From positions 3,531,422 to 3,595,421 of the forward strand of contig JAJEKV010000031.1 in the NCBI GenBank assembly GCA_021234155.1: a stretch of 64,000 bases of DNA, written 5' to 3'. Shown here piece after piece: positions 1-10,639 of the stretch. How positions within the stretch are numbered: the stretch's first letter is position 1; each line of letters opens with the position of its first letter. The position numbers and the translations under genes are program-made. The DNA comes from Isoetes taiwanensis (Eukaryota > Streptophyta > Lycopodiopsida > Isoetales > Isoetaceae). The notes beneath the pieces were generated by a model that was given only the letters and a program-made list of their open reading frames with translations, was not told the origin of the DNA and made no database searches.

Positions 1-76
1 TTTAACTTTTCATTTCTATGATATCTAGATAACATATCTCATATATTGTTTAACTTTTCATTTCTATGATATCTAG
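1..76. repeat. Direct repeat of 28 bp, two copies
   Basis: The block beginning tttaacttttcatttctatg occurs at 1-28 and again at 49-76, separated by 20 bp. It lies upstream of the transposase-like gene and may be part of its 5' region or of an older tandem array cut by the window edge. No coding potential is seen. Confidence 0.85.
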
Positions 77-253
77 CTTCAATATTCTCTTACAGTACTT
101 TCTCTAATCCACTTTATACAGGATTCCAAAGTGTCCAAGGGAAACAAGTAAATCATTAGAACACCTGGTGGATTGGAAAGTTTTTGAAAAAGTTAGTGTT
201 GAGTTTGTGTTAGAAGGATCACATCATTTATACTAATTTGTTGATTCTACTAC

Positions 254-1982
254 TTGCAGCAAGAAGCTGTTTCTAAGAGAAACCCTAAGAAGAAACCAAC
301 TAAAGTTACAAGATTGGCCTACAAGACTGGTACACCTTTTGAATTTCAGGAACATGCAAGAAAAACAATGGCACAATTGTGCCACACAACTACAAGGCTC
401 ATTGGCAAGCAAAACAATTCAGACAATGTTTGGCAAGTTTTGGAGAAGACACAATAGTTTCTGTAATTGACTTTGCAAAAAACTATGGTTTCAAAGTTCA
501 ACAGGAAGCGCAATTATGTTATTGGCACACTGACCAGGTATCCATTTTAGTTCATATCACTTACAGGTTTGGAAGGAAACAAGAGGTGGATGGCAATGAC
601 ATCAAGAAGAAAAGAAAAGATATAAAGCAAAAAGATGATAACAGAGAAATTATAAAAGAGTGTCACTTCTATATTTCAGATGAGAAGTCTCATGACACTG
701 AATTTGTACAGCATTGCCTCTTAAAACATGCCACTTGGTTGGAGTTAAATGGTATTCAATATTCCAAGCATTACGTATGGTCAGATGGTTGTTCATCTCA
801 ATTTAAGTCTTCAAGACCATTCTATTTCTTGGGTAGATGGTACAGAGATCTTGGGAAGGAGATTATTTGGAATTTCTTTGTCGGCTTGCATGGAAAAGGT
901 GAGCATGATGGCCAAGGAGCAGTGGTAAAAAAAGATTTCTCACAAAGGAACAACTGAAGTATAATGGGAGAAAACTCCAGTGTGCTGCAGATGTCATTCG
1001 ATTTTTAAATGAATTCTTTACCAACAGCTCATCTGATTCCGATATACACAGGTAAGTATTGCACTTGTAGCACTTGAAGCACTTGAAGCACTTAGACCTG
1101 TATTTTATAATAATTATTGTGCATGATTTTTATGTATGTTTGGTGATACTTTACTAGTTTTGTACATGTTGAAGGCCATTTATGTACAAATATAACATTT
1201 TGAACTTTTTTTTTTGTTATTGGAATGTTTACTTACCTGTACAACACTTACAGTACTTACAGCAGTTAAGCACTTACAACACTTGATAAATTGTTGCATG
1301 CAGATACTTTTGGGAAATTGATCCTCATAGTATAGATAGATCAGAAAGGTATGATGCTCAGACTCTTAAAGGGACAACTAAAATTCATTGCATCAGGCCT
1401 TTTGATAGAGAAAATCCTTTGAAGCTTGCACATAGACCTTTGTCATGTTTTTGCATGTCTTGCCAGCAAGGGAAATGGGACTCCTGTAGCACTAAATCTC
1501 GTATAGGAGGTTGGGAGACAAATGAGTTGGTCCCAAAAAGAGCAGAAGTGCAGGAAATTACAGACAATGAGGTTGTGTCTGAAGACGAGGAGACTGATAG
1601 TGAAGATGATGGTGACCATGATCTGATCAGCTCTAATGTAGAAGTAGGGGACAATTTTGCAGTGAATGCAGAAGAAGGCAATGCTGAGGGTGTAGACTTT
1701 TATGTCCTGAAATGTATTGAGACAAAGAACACATTACTAGATGATTATGAAGATGGCTGGGGCAATGTTTTTGGAATTGGTGAGGACATACTTTCTGTCT
1801 ACTATTACAAACAATTGGAAGGAGAATTAAGTTTTCAACTTCTTTTAGACAAACCACTGGCCACAATGTACATCCACCTCGTTAGGATTTGCAAATTTGA
1901 CACGACTTTGGTGAAAGACAACCTATATAGTATGGATGAGCAAACATGCCAACAAATAATGAGCAACCTGCCTTCAAGTTGA
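254..1982 (+). pseudogene. DDE-like transposase-type gene, two frameshifts, one intron
   Basis: Seen: plus-strand coding sequence that must change frame near 385 and again in a seven-A run at 927-933, then crosses a clean GT-AG intron (1052-1303) and ends at a TGA at 1980-1982. The protein has IDFAKNY (about 460-480), a short D-G-x-S-S-Q-F-K motif around 786-806, and HGKGEHDGQG around 889-918. A cysteine cluster (SCFCMSC) follows around 1444-1464, then an acidic stretch and a C-terminal globular block. Known: proteins with DFAENY, SDGxxxQFK and HGKGxxDG blocks plus a C-terminal Cys cluster form a widespread transposon-derived family best known from animals. I infer that the three acidic blocks form an RNase H-fold nuclease. 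The true start is not visible; a splice-acceptor-like cttgcag ends at 259. It converges on the phosphatase gene at 2150-3335, with 167 bp between them. Frame breaks may be decay or consensus errors. Confidence 0.6.
1052..1303 (+). other. Intron of the transposase-like gene
   Basis: Donor CACAG|gtaagt and acceptor gcatgcag|ATAC join codons in frame (HR then YFWE). The 252 bp intron is T-rich before the acceptor and contains several copies of a cacttgaag/cacttacag word at 1066-1090 and 1240-1290. Confidence 0.75.
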
Positions 1983-2149
1983 TAACAGTTTAGGAGCAGC
2001 AATTGTGCAAAGAAGATAAAAATATTCATTGATAACTTAATAAGTATATCCAGATCCAAAGGATATATCAAAATGTATACAAAATTGGCCAGCCTACATG
2101 AACAACAAAAATGGCTGGTTGTCAGTTGACTATTTACAATTTGTTTCAC

Positions 2150-3335
2150 CTAACTATTTACAAATTGTTTCAGGTGTTGCAAGGCAGAGTTGTTGATGAA
2201 CTTGCTATTTGCCTGTTCAGTCAGCCACTTCACAAATGTAGAGTAATAGAGATCAAAAGAAACCTGCTGAGGAACTGTTAATATTGCTGCATCCAACCTC
2301 TCAAGAATGTCCACGGCCTCCATATCAAAGAAATCCACATATTGTGCTCTCTTCAATAATGTCTTCCAGTTACCATCCATTGCAAGTTGATACAACAATG
2401 GAAATATGGAATCCACTAGCAAACTTGAACTTGACTTAAATTCTTCAATCCTCATGCTTGCTGCAATAACAGTTGTATAAGGTGGAGACAAGAATGTCTT
2501 ATAAACTGAGTCATCAACCAAAATACATCTTTCAGTGTATTGAGGAAACTGGCAATACACCTTTTCCAAAGGTTTCATGAACACTAGTTTGTCAACATTG
2601 TCCAGGTAAAGTGAAAGGCATTTTGTCACAAAACTCTTGTCCCCAAATAAAAACAAACCTGTGTATAAGTAATGGACACAACTTCTGTAACACCTCCTTT
2701 GTATTGAAAGCAGTCATAGATGAGCATATAACCAAGTCATAGTAAACACTTACCTTGATTAAAAATTCTGTAACACCAGGCCTGAATAAAACTATCTTGT
2801 TTTTTGTATACTCTATAATGTGTGGGCCAGGTATTTCAAGTTTTTCAGACTTTGAATATGTTTTAACCAAAACACCATTGAGGTCCATAATCAATAGTTT
2901 TCTACTCACCATGACATCTCTGCTATGTGCTGCTTTACTTGTTGAACCTGCTGGCTCAACACTTGCTGGAAAACTTGCTGGCTCAACACTTGTTTCAAAT
3001 GTCTTGGCAACTGTATCAACACAATGTTGAACCATTGTTTGCTGAACTATATTTGCCTCAACTATATTTTGTGGAACAAAAGCTGGCTCAACACTTGTTT
3101 CAAATGTCTTAGCAACTGTATCAACACAATGTTGAACCATTGTTGGCTGAACTATATTTGCCTCAACTATATTATCTCCCACAAAAGAAGACTCAACTAT
3201 AGTTGGTTGAACTATAGTTTCTGGAGCTAATGGTTGTTGAACTATAGTTGCCTCAAGTATAGTTTTTGGAACTAAAGGTGGCTCAACTTCTGCTCTCCTT
3301 TCCTTCACTTTATTGATGACTAGTAAATTGCCCAC
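2150..3335 (-). pseudogene. FCP1/SCP-like HAD phosphatase domain protein, one frameshift
   Basis: Seen on the minus strand: an N-terminal region of valine/glutamine-rich repeats, then LLIMDLNGVLV (HAD motif I, D-x-N instead of the usual D-x-D), an FRPGVTEFL block, VICSSMT (motif II position), and an FVFIWGQEFC block. After a one-base frame change near 2605-2640 come FMKPLEKVY (conserved Lys) and ILVDDSVYKTF (motif III DD). Known: FCP1/NIF-type phosphatases act on phospho-Ser/Thr, for example the RNA polymerase II CTD, and use DxDx(T/V). Plant relatives often carry LDLNGxL, so the N may be tolerated or may mean weak catalysis. A stop lies just upstream in frame and no in-frame ATG precedes the repeats; TTTACTAG near 3320 could be a splice acceptor, so the N-terminus is probably missing an exon. 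It could belong to the same mobile unit as the neighbouring transposase-like gene, which is inference only. Confidence 0.65.
2987..3196 (-). repeat. Two 105-bp coding tandem repeats (35 residues each)
   Basis: The block starting cttgtttcaaatgtctt at about 2989 recurs 105 bp later at about 3094 with few changes. It encodes MVQHCVDTVAKTFETSVEPA plus an NIVEANIVQ segment twice within the phosphatase-like protein, and degenerate IVQ/IVE units continue to about 3280. The period is a multiple of three, so the repeat expanded within a reading frame. Confidence 0.85.
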
Positions 3336-4626
3336 CGTTGGTGGGCTTTACATGTGATTGTTCACCTTTTGTGATTGTTCGATGTGATTGTTCACAAAGA
3401 ATGGGGTAGTAATGTGTTACCAGTTCTGATCTGCAGATATTGCAAGAGTTTGATTTGCAACTTTTGGCAAGGGAGGATTCAAGAGCGGATGCATACCTGC
3501 CCTAACTGGTATGAAATCAATCACTATAATCAACCACTTAGTTAGGAAATACGTGAATCCTTGTTTGGAGCTTTTTTATTTTTTTTTTTGGGGGGGTGGG
3601 GAGGGGCAAAAGATATTGTTGCCCCTTTTTAAGTTCAAGGGGCATCATTTGTGCCTTTTTCTTTTAAGTTGAAGGGGTGCCATTTGTGCCTTTTTGTTTA
3701 GAACATTTTGCGTTCAGGGGAAAATGTATTCTTGTCCTTGTTAAAATTCAAAATGTGCCTTTTTGTTAAAAGGATTTTTACCTTTGAGGGGTTTGAGGGG
3801 TCTTGGTGTTGTCCCTTTTTAAGTTCAAGTGGTGTCTTTTGTGCATTTTTCTTTAAAATATTTTGCATTTAGGTGAAAAAGGTAATTTTTGTCCTTGTTA
3901 AAATTCAAAATTCAAAAGGTGAAAAAGGTTGGTGCTTTTCAAGAAAAACCACCTTGGGCATTGTAAAAAATGGATCTTAGACATGGAATCTATTAATAAC
4001 TTTTTTCATGTCAAATGTTCTTTTACTTTTTAAGAAAAAGAATCAACTTGGCTACCAACATGGAGAATTGCCCTAAACCAAACCAAACTTCAGTTAGATC
4101 CTTCTCTATGGACTCTTTAATTTAATGTCATGTGGACTATTTTATGCCGAATCTATTTAGCAATACAAACTTTAACATAATTATACTGCTTATGAATCCG
4201 AAACATCAGAACACCAGTGTATGCATTAGGCAAGGTGATGCACAACTTGTGTGGTCATATGTGCACAGAATGTGCTCGCATGCATGTAACCAAGTTATGT
4301 TTCTGACCTTGCTATTTCCATATTGCAGCTTGGATTTACCAATTCTCTTTGGCCACAACTTTTGTACTGCCATTACAATGTAATGCTAGCAAAACTAAAT
4401 ATGTGCAAAGAGAGCACCAACCTTGTGTGGCAATGAAATCAGTGATCTGCCAAAAAATATACTCCATGTCTATACTTCATAAACCAAGATCTCCGACTTG
4501 AACTCAATCTCAAACCTTTTATAATGAAGCTGAAGTTGTCTTGGTCCAGTGGAAACATGCTAACAGATACTTACAGGGACTAACAGATACTTACAGCGAC
4601 ACTGTTGTAGCCTGCGAGGTGTAGCC
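3336..4626. other. Intergenic; AT-rich diverged repeats, no gene supported
   Basis: Three copies of a tgtgattgttc word lie at 3353-3400. A diverged duplication of a ccctttttaagttcaag block, followed by ttttgtccttgttaaaattc, occupies about 3618-3760 and 3812-3915. Short open frames (for example 4132-4383) have no recognisable protein features. Confidence 0.6.
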
Positions 4627-4826
4627 TTAAATTACAGAAAGCTGCATGGCATAGAATGCAAACACAGTTCAGGAAAATGCATAGCTGACGCTAGAAAGCA
4701 GAAAACTCCGTGCTTCCAATCAGCAGCGCCATAGCCCTAAAACTCCTATGAAATTGTTTGATCACATATAAGTAAAGAAGGCTGTAAAAAATGAGGATAA
4801 CAGGGTTGTAGGACTTAAATCAGGCC

Positions 4827-5164
4827 CTACTTTTTATCTTTAGAAGCCACAAAAAAGATTAAGAATGACAACAATATAAATTTCGAAGCATCAAAGGAAA
4901 AATAATTTAAGAGACTGCTGTACCTGTGGATTGAAATGTCGAAAAGGAGAAACTTGTTAGGAGCATCATGCATAGTGGAGTCGCACTCCTTTCTGGTGTG
5001 CCACTTGGTGATCTCATATTGCTCATCATGGCCTTCTCCAGCAAATTTATACATTGATCAAGGTAAAGACGATGTGCTTTTCCTCGGCTAATCTCTGCAT
5101 CTGCCTTCTCAGACTTTAGTTGCACAACTTCTTTAGAGAAGGTATCACTTTTAATAGAAGTTTC
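4827..5164 (-). pseudogene. Coiled-coil protein exon, copy A, 3' part (cut by retrotransposon)
   Basis: This is the downstream part (minus strand) of the same exon seen intact at 17640-18050. It contains SIKSDTFSKEVVQLK, AHRLYLDQCINLLEKAM and SPSGTPERS. It is cut at 5164 by the LTR element, and the rest of the exon resumes at 16236. Compared with copy B it has an 18-base deletion near 4972 that removes the SRQMT segment. The whole duplicated block starts at about 4627. Confidence 0.75.
5160..5164. repeat. Target-site duplication GTTTC, left
   Basis: GTTTC directly precedes the TGTTAG start of the 5' LTR. The partner copy is at 16236-16240. Confidence 0.95.
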
Positions 5165-5748
5165 TGTTAGTCCTGTGCCTCCTGGTACAGGACTATTCAT
5201 GCATACGACGGACCAGGTCAAGCTCAAGGATCCACAGTCAGCCACGGGTCAGCCATCAAAGGCTCGCGAGAAGACCAAGCAGTTGGACCACGCAGCCAAA
5301 ACTGCGCCCGTCAACAAAGGCGCCGGCCGGACAAGTGATGGCCCGCCACGCAGCGTCAAGATCGGCCGTCGGCCAATGATTCTAGGCATTTCATGAGGCA
5401 CCGCCAACATTCCTCAAAATCAGGCCTCCTCCCAGGTCGCGGCACCGAGATCGGTCGAGTGTCTATATTGGGCCAAAGGCCATTGTACTATATATATGAT
5501 TAGAGCTAGCACATGAAGGCTAGATGAGTTTTGAGTCTTGTCTCTTTTCAGTCTTCTCTCGATTGCGAGAGCTTATGTATGTTCATCATTGACATCAAGG
5601 AAGCTTATCATTTTCCTCTCATTTGTTCTGTTTTCTTCTTCTTGTTCTCTTCTTGCAAATCCCGTGACATAGTCCCCGGACTCTCTGTTAGATCCACGGG
5701 TCCTCACGGAGGGCTGTCTTCCAGAGTTCCCAACCCGGACCCCAAACA
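5165..5748 (+). repeat. 5' LTR of the Gypsy element (584 bp)
   Basis: Begins TGTTAG and ends CCCAAACA. An AT-rich tactatatatatga stretch at about 5488-5502 is a plausible TATA region for the element promoter. The stretch from about 5460 to 5660 is almost identical to the 3' LTR, whereas about 5260-5385 differs in many short GC-rich patches. Confidence 0.9.
5490..5502 (+). promoter_or_regulatory. Putative TATA box in the LTR
   Basis: A tatatatatga run sits in the middle of the LTR and is conserved at about 15968-15980 in the 3' LTR. The position is typical for an LTR promoter; it is assigned by motif only. Confidence 0.4.
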
Positions 5749-5793
5749 CCGCCGCCGCCGGCCGGGTGCGATTCAATCCTACTTTACATCGCC

Positions 5794-7553
5794 ATGTCCG
5801 TCCGGGAAACTTCACGGGAAGAACTCCTTTCTCGAGGCGGCATCTCGCTTGGGCGCCATCGGTGGAACCTGTTTCGCGACATGTATGGATCTGCTTATGA
5901 CATTGAGGGAGGCCATCTTGGTCTAGGGCTCGATCCGGCGCCACCCACCCCTCGTGTCCTGTCTCGTCCCAGTTCCCCGCCCCAAGCGTGCAAACATTGC
6001 TCACAGCCTCAGTCCCCTCATCACTATCAGGAGCCCTATCAGGCTCAACCTTCTCAACCTTACTTTCATACACCTGAACACACCTATATCCATCACTCTT
6101 CAGGCCTCTTCCTTCACAACCATCATCTCCCCCGGGTGGGCAGGGATATCCACAAGTCTCTTTTTGCGCCTACCCAGAATTTCCTTTCCCTACATTTACC
6201 ACTGCACTTCCTGTTTACAACCTTACAGATCTCAAAACCAATGCTCAGGAACCTTCAGTTCCTCAACCACCGTCACCCCTTCATCAGGGTCCTTCAGGCA
6301 CCATGCCACCTCCAACTCAACCTCAATATCCTCACTATATTGTTCCTGTCCAGCCAAGCACTTTCACATCTACCTTTCAGACTCTGAAACTGACTTATCC
6401 CACCTTTGGCAACACGAAAGGCAAACCCTTAGACCAAAGTGCTCTCGGGCCCACATGGAAGAATTTGAGGCTCTAGCTGTCCTAAATGGTCATGCGCGCA
6501 ACCTCAACTGAAATTCCACATCTTTTCCACCACCACCGTGGCTCTCCTCATCAATGGCTCATGTCCAACAAAAGCCACTTTGGAAACAAGATTGGTCCGA
6601 CATGAGAACTGCTTTTCTTTCTCACTACGGGACCACGGATGATGATCAACTTCATCTCAAGCAACTCAATGAACTTCAACAAGAGCCCACGGAGTCTGCC
6701 AGGGATTTTGCGGATCGACTTCACATTCTGTTCAGTAAACTCAAGGAGTACCCAACCACGAGAGCAGATTTTGGTGCGGTTTCTCCAAGGACTTCCTCCG
6801 GCTATTCGACTCATCATGAATAATACCGTCCCAAGACTTTGAGCAAGCTATCGACCTTGTCAATCACTTTCGAGTCAATGTTTCCTCGGTGGCGTGGCTC
6901 TTCAAGAGCTCCCTTTCATTCCACTGGTCATGGTTCCACGGGCGGTACCATCCCGGCCTCAACACGCCAATCCACCGGTAAGCGGTCGGATCACGGTGCC
7001 ATATATGCAAATACCAAGGCCATTTGGCAAATGAGTGCAACTCAACCCATGGCCCGCCCTCATTGCAAAGATGCAACATGTGCAATCATGCCACGGAAGA
7101 ATGCACTGCGCACTCATCCTACATTTCCCAACAAACTTGTTTATCAAGTGCAAACAACATCTCAAAGAACAATCGCGACTATCGCCAGCCACCACTTCAA
7201 AGCGAACCAACTCAACTCTATCAGCACCGGGAGCAACAACGGGGACCCAACCCCGCCCTCCTTTTGATCCTTCTAAAGCTCAGTGTTATCACCGGTCAAG
7301 AATGGGGTCATACCACCACCAAGCGTGTCCTCAACTTCCACAACTTCGAATGCGACTTCCCGGCACCAATCGGACCACATCGGTCCGCCTCTCACGGCTT
7401 ACCAACTCTGGATTGCTAATGGCAAACAAGGCCAGCGCCCTGTTCTTAAGAAGCCACCTCGGCGCCAAGAAGCAATCACGTTATCGCCCAGCTCAGGCAA
7501 ATCAACCTCGGATGGATCAACAAGCACATGAAGAAATTTTTTCAGGCTCTTAA
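5794..7553 (+). pseudogene. gag: gag of the Gypsy element (frameshifted)
   Basis: An ATG at 5794, 45 bp after the 5' LTR, opens a Pro/Ser/His-rich N-terminal region. The capsid-like retrotransposon gag core follows at about 6554-6800 (W-x10-F spacing, then LNELQQEPTESARDFADRL). A perfect CCHC zinc knuckle lies at 6997-7038 (C-x2-C-x4-H-x4-C, CHICKYQGHLANEC). A second Cys/His cluster is at 7072-7105, and a third, damaged one is near 7285-7335. Gag packages element RNA in virus-like particles. Several frame changes break the gene (near 6400, 6800, 6990 and 7290), so it cannot give one Gag protein as written. Confidence 0.8.
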
Positions 7554-7717
7554 TCCTCCGGTCCAGCCATCAAATTGGGTTGGTTTGGTTTCACGCGCCG
7601 CACCAGGGCATCACGCCCCTTGACCATTATTCCAAATGGCACGCAACCGCCTTTTGCGGTTGACACCATTCCTCATGAGGAAGAAAAAAGGTTCATTTTG
7701 CACGACTTGAGAAACTC

Positions 7718-8638
7718 ATGCCACATGTCATGCCTAAAGTTCGCCAAAGCATTTTGAATCTCATGCAAGCTGCTGAAGGCCGAACGTTGGCCAATGTTCA
7801 TGCCACCACCAGAGCTCAACAACGCCACGATATACCTTCCACATCTCAACCTCCACGCCTCGGGACGTATCCCAATATTGCTGCCGAGGTTGACTCGCTC
7901 AAAAGAAGTTCTTTGCTTCCTTACCACGCACTCCAAAGACCCGTGGATCCAGCAGATCCTTTTTCTCATGTGCCTCTGGAACTCCAAGAGGAGCTAGCCA
8001 AGATCAAAATTCCTTTAAGCTTGGCAACCATTTTGAAACTCTGTCCTGCTCTCAAGGACCAGTTACCACTCCCAACTGTTTTAGTTGGGGCTGTGGCTAC
8101 CTCTACACCCACGGTCCATGCCACGGTGGGAAATCAGAAAGTCAACCATGTTCAAATAGATGGAGGTAGCGCAGTTAATCTCATCACGGATAAACTCCGC
8201 AAACAAATGGGCATCACAGAACTTTATCGTGCCCCATATGACATCAAATTGGCAAATGGCCATATCACGAGACCTCAAGGCGTCACGCCTCTTCTTCACA
8301 TCAACATCGGTGATCTCCGATTCCCCTTGGAATTTGGAGTTTGGAAGGCTGGGGAAGATCCTGGTGATTATGAAATGTTGGTTGGCCGACCTTTTCTCCG
8401 CCAGGCCAAGAGTATCCATTACTGGGCCACGGATCAGTTGGTCATCACTGATGGTCACCTCAATGCCACCATGGACTTGGAAACAGGCAAGATCATTTCA
8501 GTTGAACATGCGGAACCCTCTCTCTCAGACACCGATTCTGAGGAAGCTCAGAATATTTATCAAGTTCAGGCTCCACTGCGAAGTCCGCCTCTGTCATCCT
8601 ACCCGAATATGCGATCCTTGGGGAGACATGACTCTTGA
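7718..8638 (+). CDS. pol: Aspartic protease domain of pol (Gypsy element)
   Basis: An open frame of about 306 codons carries VQIDGGSAVNLI at about 8154-8189, the retropepsin active-site loop with D-G-G-S in place of D-T/S-G. The second half contains YEMLVGRPFLRQ at about 8370-8405. DGGS-type loops are common in plant Gypsy polyproteins. The protease processes Gag-Pol. The segment is uninterrupted, unlike the RT part downstream, and lies in a different frame from the preceding gag pieces. The first codon of the frame is not a meaningful start because the domain is part of a polyprotein. Confidence 0.8.
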   Translation: MPHVMPKVRQSILNLMQAAEGRTLANVHATTRAQQRHDIPSTSQPPRLGTYPNIAAEVDSLKRSSLLPYHALQRPVDPADPFSHVPLELQEELAKIKIPLSLATILKLCPALKDQLPLPTVLVGAVATSTPTVHATVGNQKVNHVQIDGGSAVNLITDKLRKQMGITELYRAPYDIKLANGHITRPQGVTPLLHINIGDLRFPLEFGVWKAGEDPGDYEMLVGRPFLRQAKSIHYWATDQLVITDGHLNATMDLETGKIISVEHAEPSLSDTDSEEAQNIYQVQAPLRSPPLSSYPNMRSLGRHDS

Positions 8639-10545
8639 TCGGGACCCGTCCGTGGTCGCTTTGCTTGACCCTTACGGCTTCTTGCAATAGAATCCAACGT
8701 GTTGATCACTTTTCAGATGCTGAACCTCCTGCAACTCCTGTTGATGTACATGCTGTCATGAAGCAACCTCTGCTGGATGAAACTCAGCAACCTCTCTTTT
8801 TCACCACGCAGAGTGCCACGCATCCTGTTCCGCTTCAACCGCCTGCTCATATTGTCCAGGACACAGAAGTGATACCTCATATTGGGACTCACGAAGTCGA
8901 GATCGTGGACATGGGCAACAATCAGCCTGTCGCATTCTTTGCAAATCTTAGGCCCTTATCGTCCGGGGCTGTCAAGCTCTTCAAAAATTCAAACACATTT
9001 TCGCCGGAGCTACGAGAGATCTTTGGGAATCAACAAAAGCTTGGGGAACTCACCATTCCTACCAAATCTGATGCACGACCGGTTTAGCTTAGCAACGTAC
9101 CGGCTCAACCCTAATTACCGTGATCGCGTCAAGGAAGAAATTGACAAACTCCTTGTTTGCAGGTTTGATCTATGAGGTCAAACATTACGAATGGGTGAGC
9201 CCCATCGTCATTGCCCTCAAACACAATGGTAAGATCCGTCTGCGTGGACTACCGAAAACTCAATCAATCGTGCCACTTGAGCGTGATCATTTTCCACTTC
9301 CCTTCACGGACTGGTTCCGGAAGAGGTTCTTTGGACATGAGATGTACTCCTTCATGGATGGTTTTTCCGCTACAATCAAATCTCAATCAAAGAATCGATC
9401 AACTCAAGACTACTTTCACCACCCTCATGGGGCACTTTTTTTGCCTACAAGGTGGTTCCTTTTGACTTATCAAACTCTCCATCCACGTTTCACGCATCAT
9501 GCTCTCGGTTTTTCATGATTTCATGAAGGAAAATCCCCTTCTTACAAATTTTTCAAGATGACTTCTCTCGCCTCTGAGTTCCATGGTGACCATTTGGATA
9601 AATTGGAACTCGTCTTCAGAAATGTGATGAGTCCAAGATTAGTCTCAATCCCGAGAAATGCACCTTTTGCGTCACCTCGGGGAGTTACGGTAGGGCCACG
9701 TTGTCGCAAAAAGGGTATCACCACAGATCCGCCAAAATCAGTTGTGTGCTCAAGGCTCAAGCACCGACCAATATCAAGGAGACACGCTCTTTCGGGTAAG
9801 GTCAATTATTACTCCACCTTCATTCCCGGACTAGCGACCATTGCGGATCCCATTCATAAACTCACGGGTGATAATCCACGGGCTTGGAATTCCCGGTAGG
9901 ATCTTTGCCAATGATTGAAGCTTTTGCTTAATCGGGGCCGGTTCTTGTTCCTCCTCAATGGGACAAGCCCTTTCATGTACATGTCGATGTCTCGGCGTTT
10001 TGCTATTGGAGCCGTTCTTTCTCAAGAATATGATGCGCATTAATCGACAAACCAAATCGATCGCGCGGCCGAAAACTCAATTGGCTGAGGCGCAACTATT
10101 CGCCACGCAGCGTGAAGCTTTGGGTCTCATTTTACGTGTCCAACGCGTCACTACCTTTTGGGCAGTCAAATCAAGTTCTTCCGTGGACCACCAAGCCCTC
10201 CTTTATTTGATCAACAAATCCCGCCCACGGGCGCATTGCTCGTTGGGTCCTTCTTCTCAAGAATTTGCCCTTTTGAAATTGTTCACAAGGCGGCAAATCT
10301 CATGTGGTCCCGGTTATCTTTCACGCATCCCACAGATGATCCCTCAACCGGAGTCTCGGGCGCCTTTCCCGACGCTCAACTCTTTTTAGTCGGCAACACC
10401 ACATTGGTTCCATGATTTTCAGCGGTACCTCCTCACGGGTGCTCTTCCACCGAGAAGACGCGACGCTCTCTCCCGCCATAGCGGCAATCCCGCCGACATC
10501 AATTTCTCCGCGAGGTCCGTGGACTACACCATGGTTGCGGGACAT
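8635..10545 (+). pseudogene. pol: Reverse transcriptase and RNase H region of pol, heavily frameshifted
   Basis: RT blocks can be read by changing frame. These are a WVSPIVIALKHNGKIRL block (about 9190-9241), CVDYRKLNQ (about 9238-9265), YSFMDGFS (9346-9370), a VVPF-LSNSPSTFHA block (about 9450-9490) and FQDDFS (about 9553-9570) at the catalytic YxDD position. SLNPEKCTFCVTS follows at about 9640-9680. RNase H blocks follow: HVHVDVS (about 9975-9995), GAVLSQE (about 10007-10030) and VDHQALLYLINKS (about 10180-10220). At least ten frame changes or stops interrupt it. Many breaks lie in GC- or CNG-rich words, so part may be consensus error. Confidence 0.75.
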
Positions 10546-10639
10546 CTCTACAAAAGGGTAAGGATACCATCAGCCGACGTTGTGTTCTACCTCATGAAGT
10601 TCGGATATTGTTCGGAGAAGCTCATCAAGGGCTAGATGG

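Noticed and set aside
5848-5869. cttgggcgccatcggtgg, similar to TGGCGCC-type primer-binding sites of plant Gypsy elements
   Set aside because: It lies 100 bp inside the element and within the gag reading frame, whereas the LTR end is fixed at 5748 by comparison with the 3' LTR and TSD.
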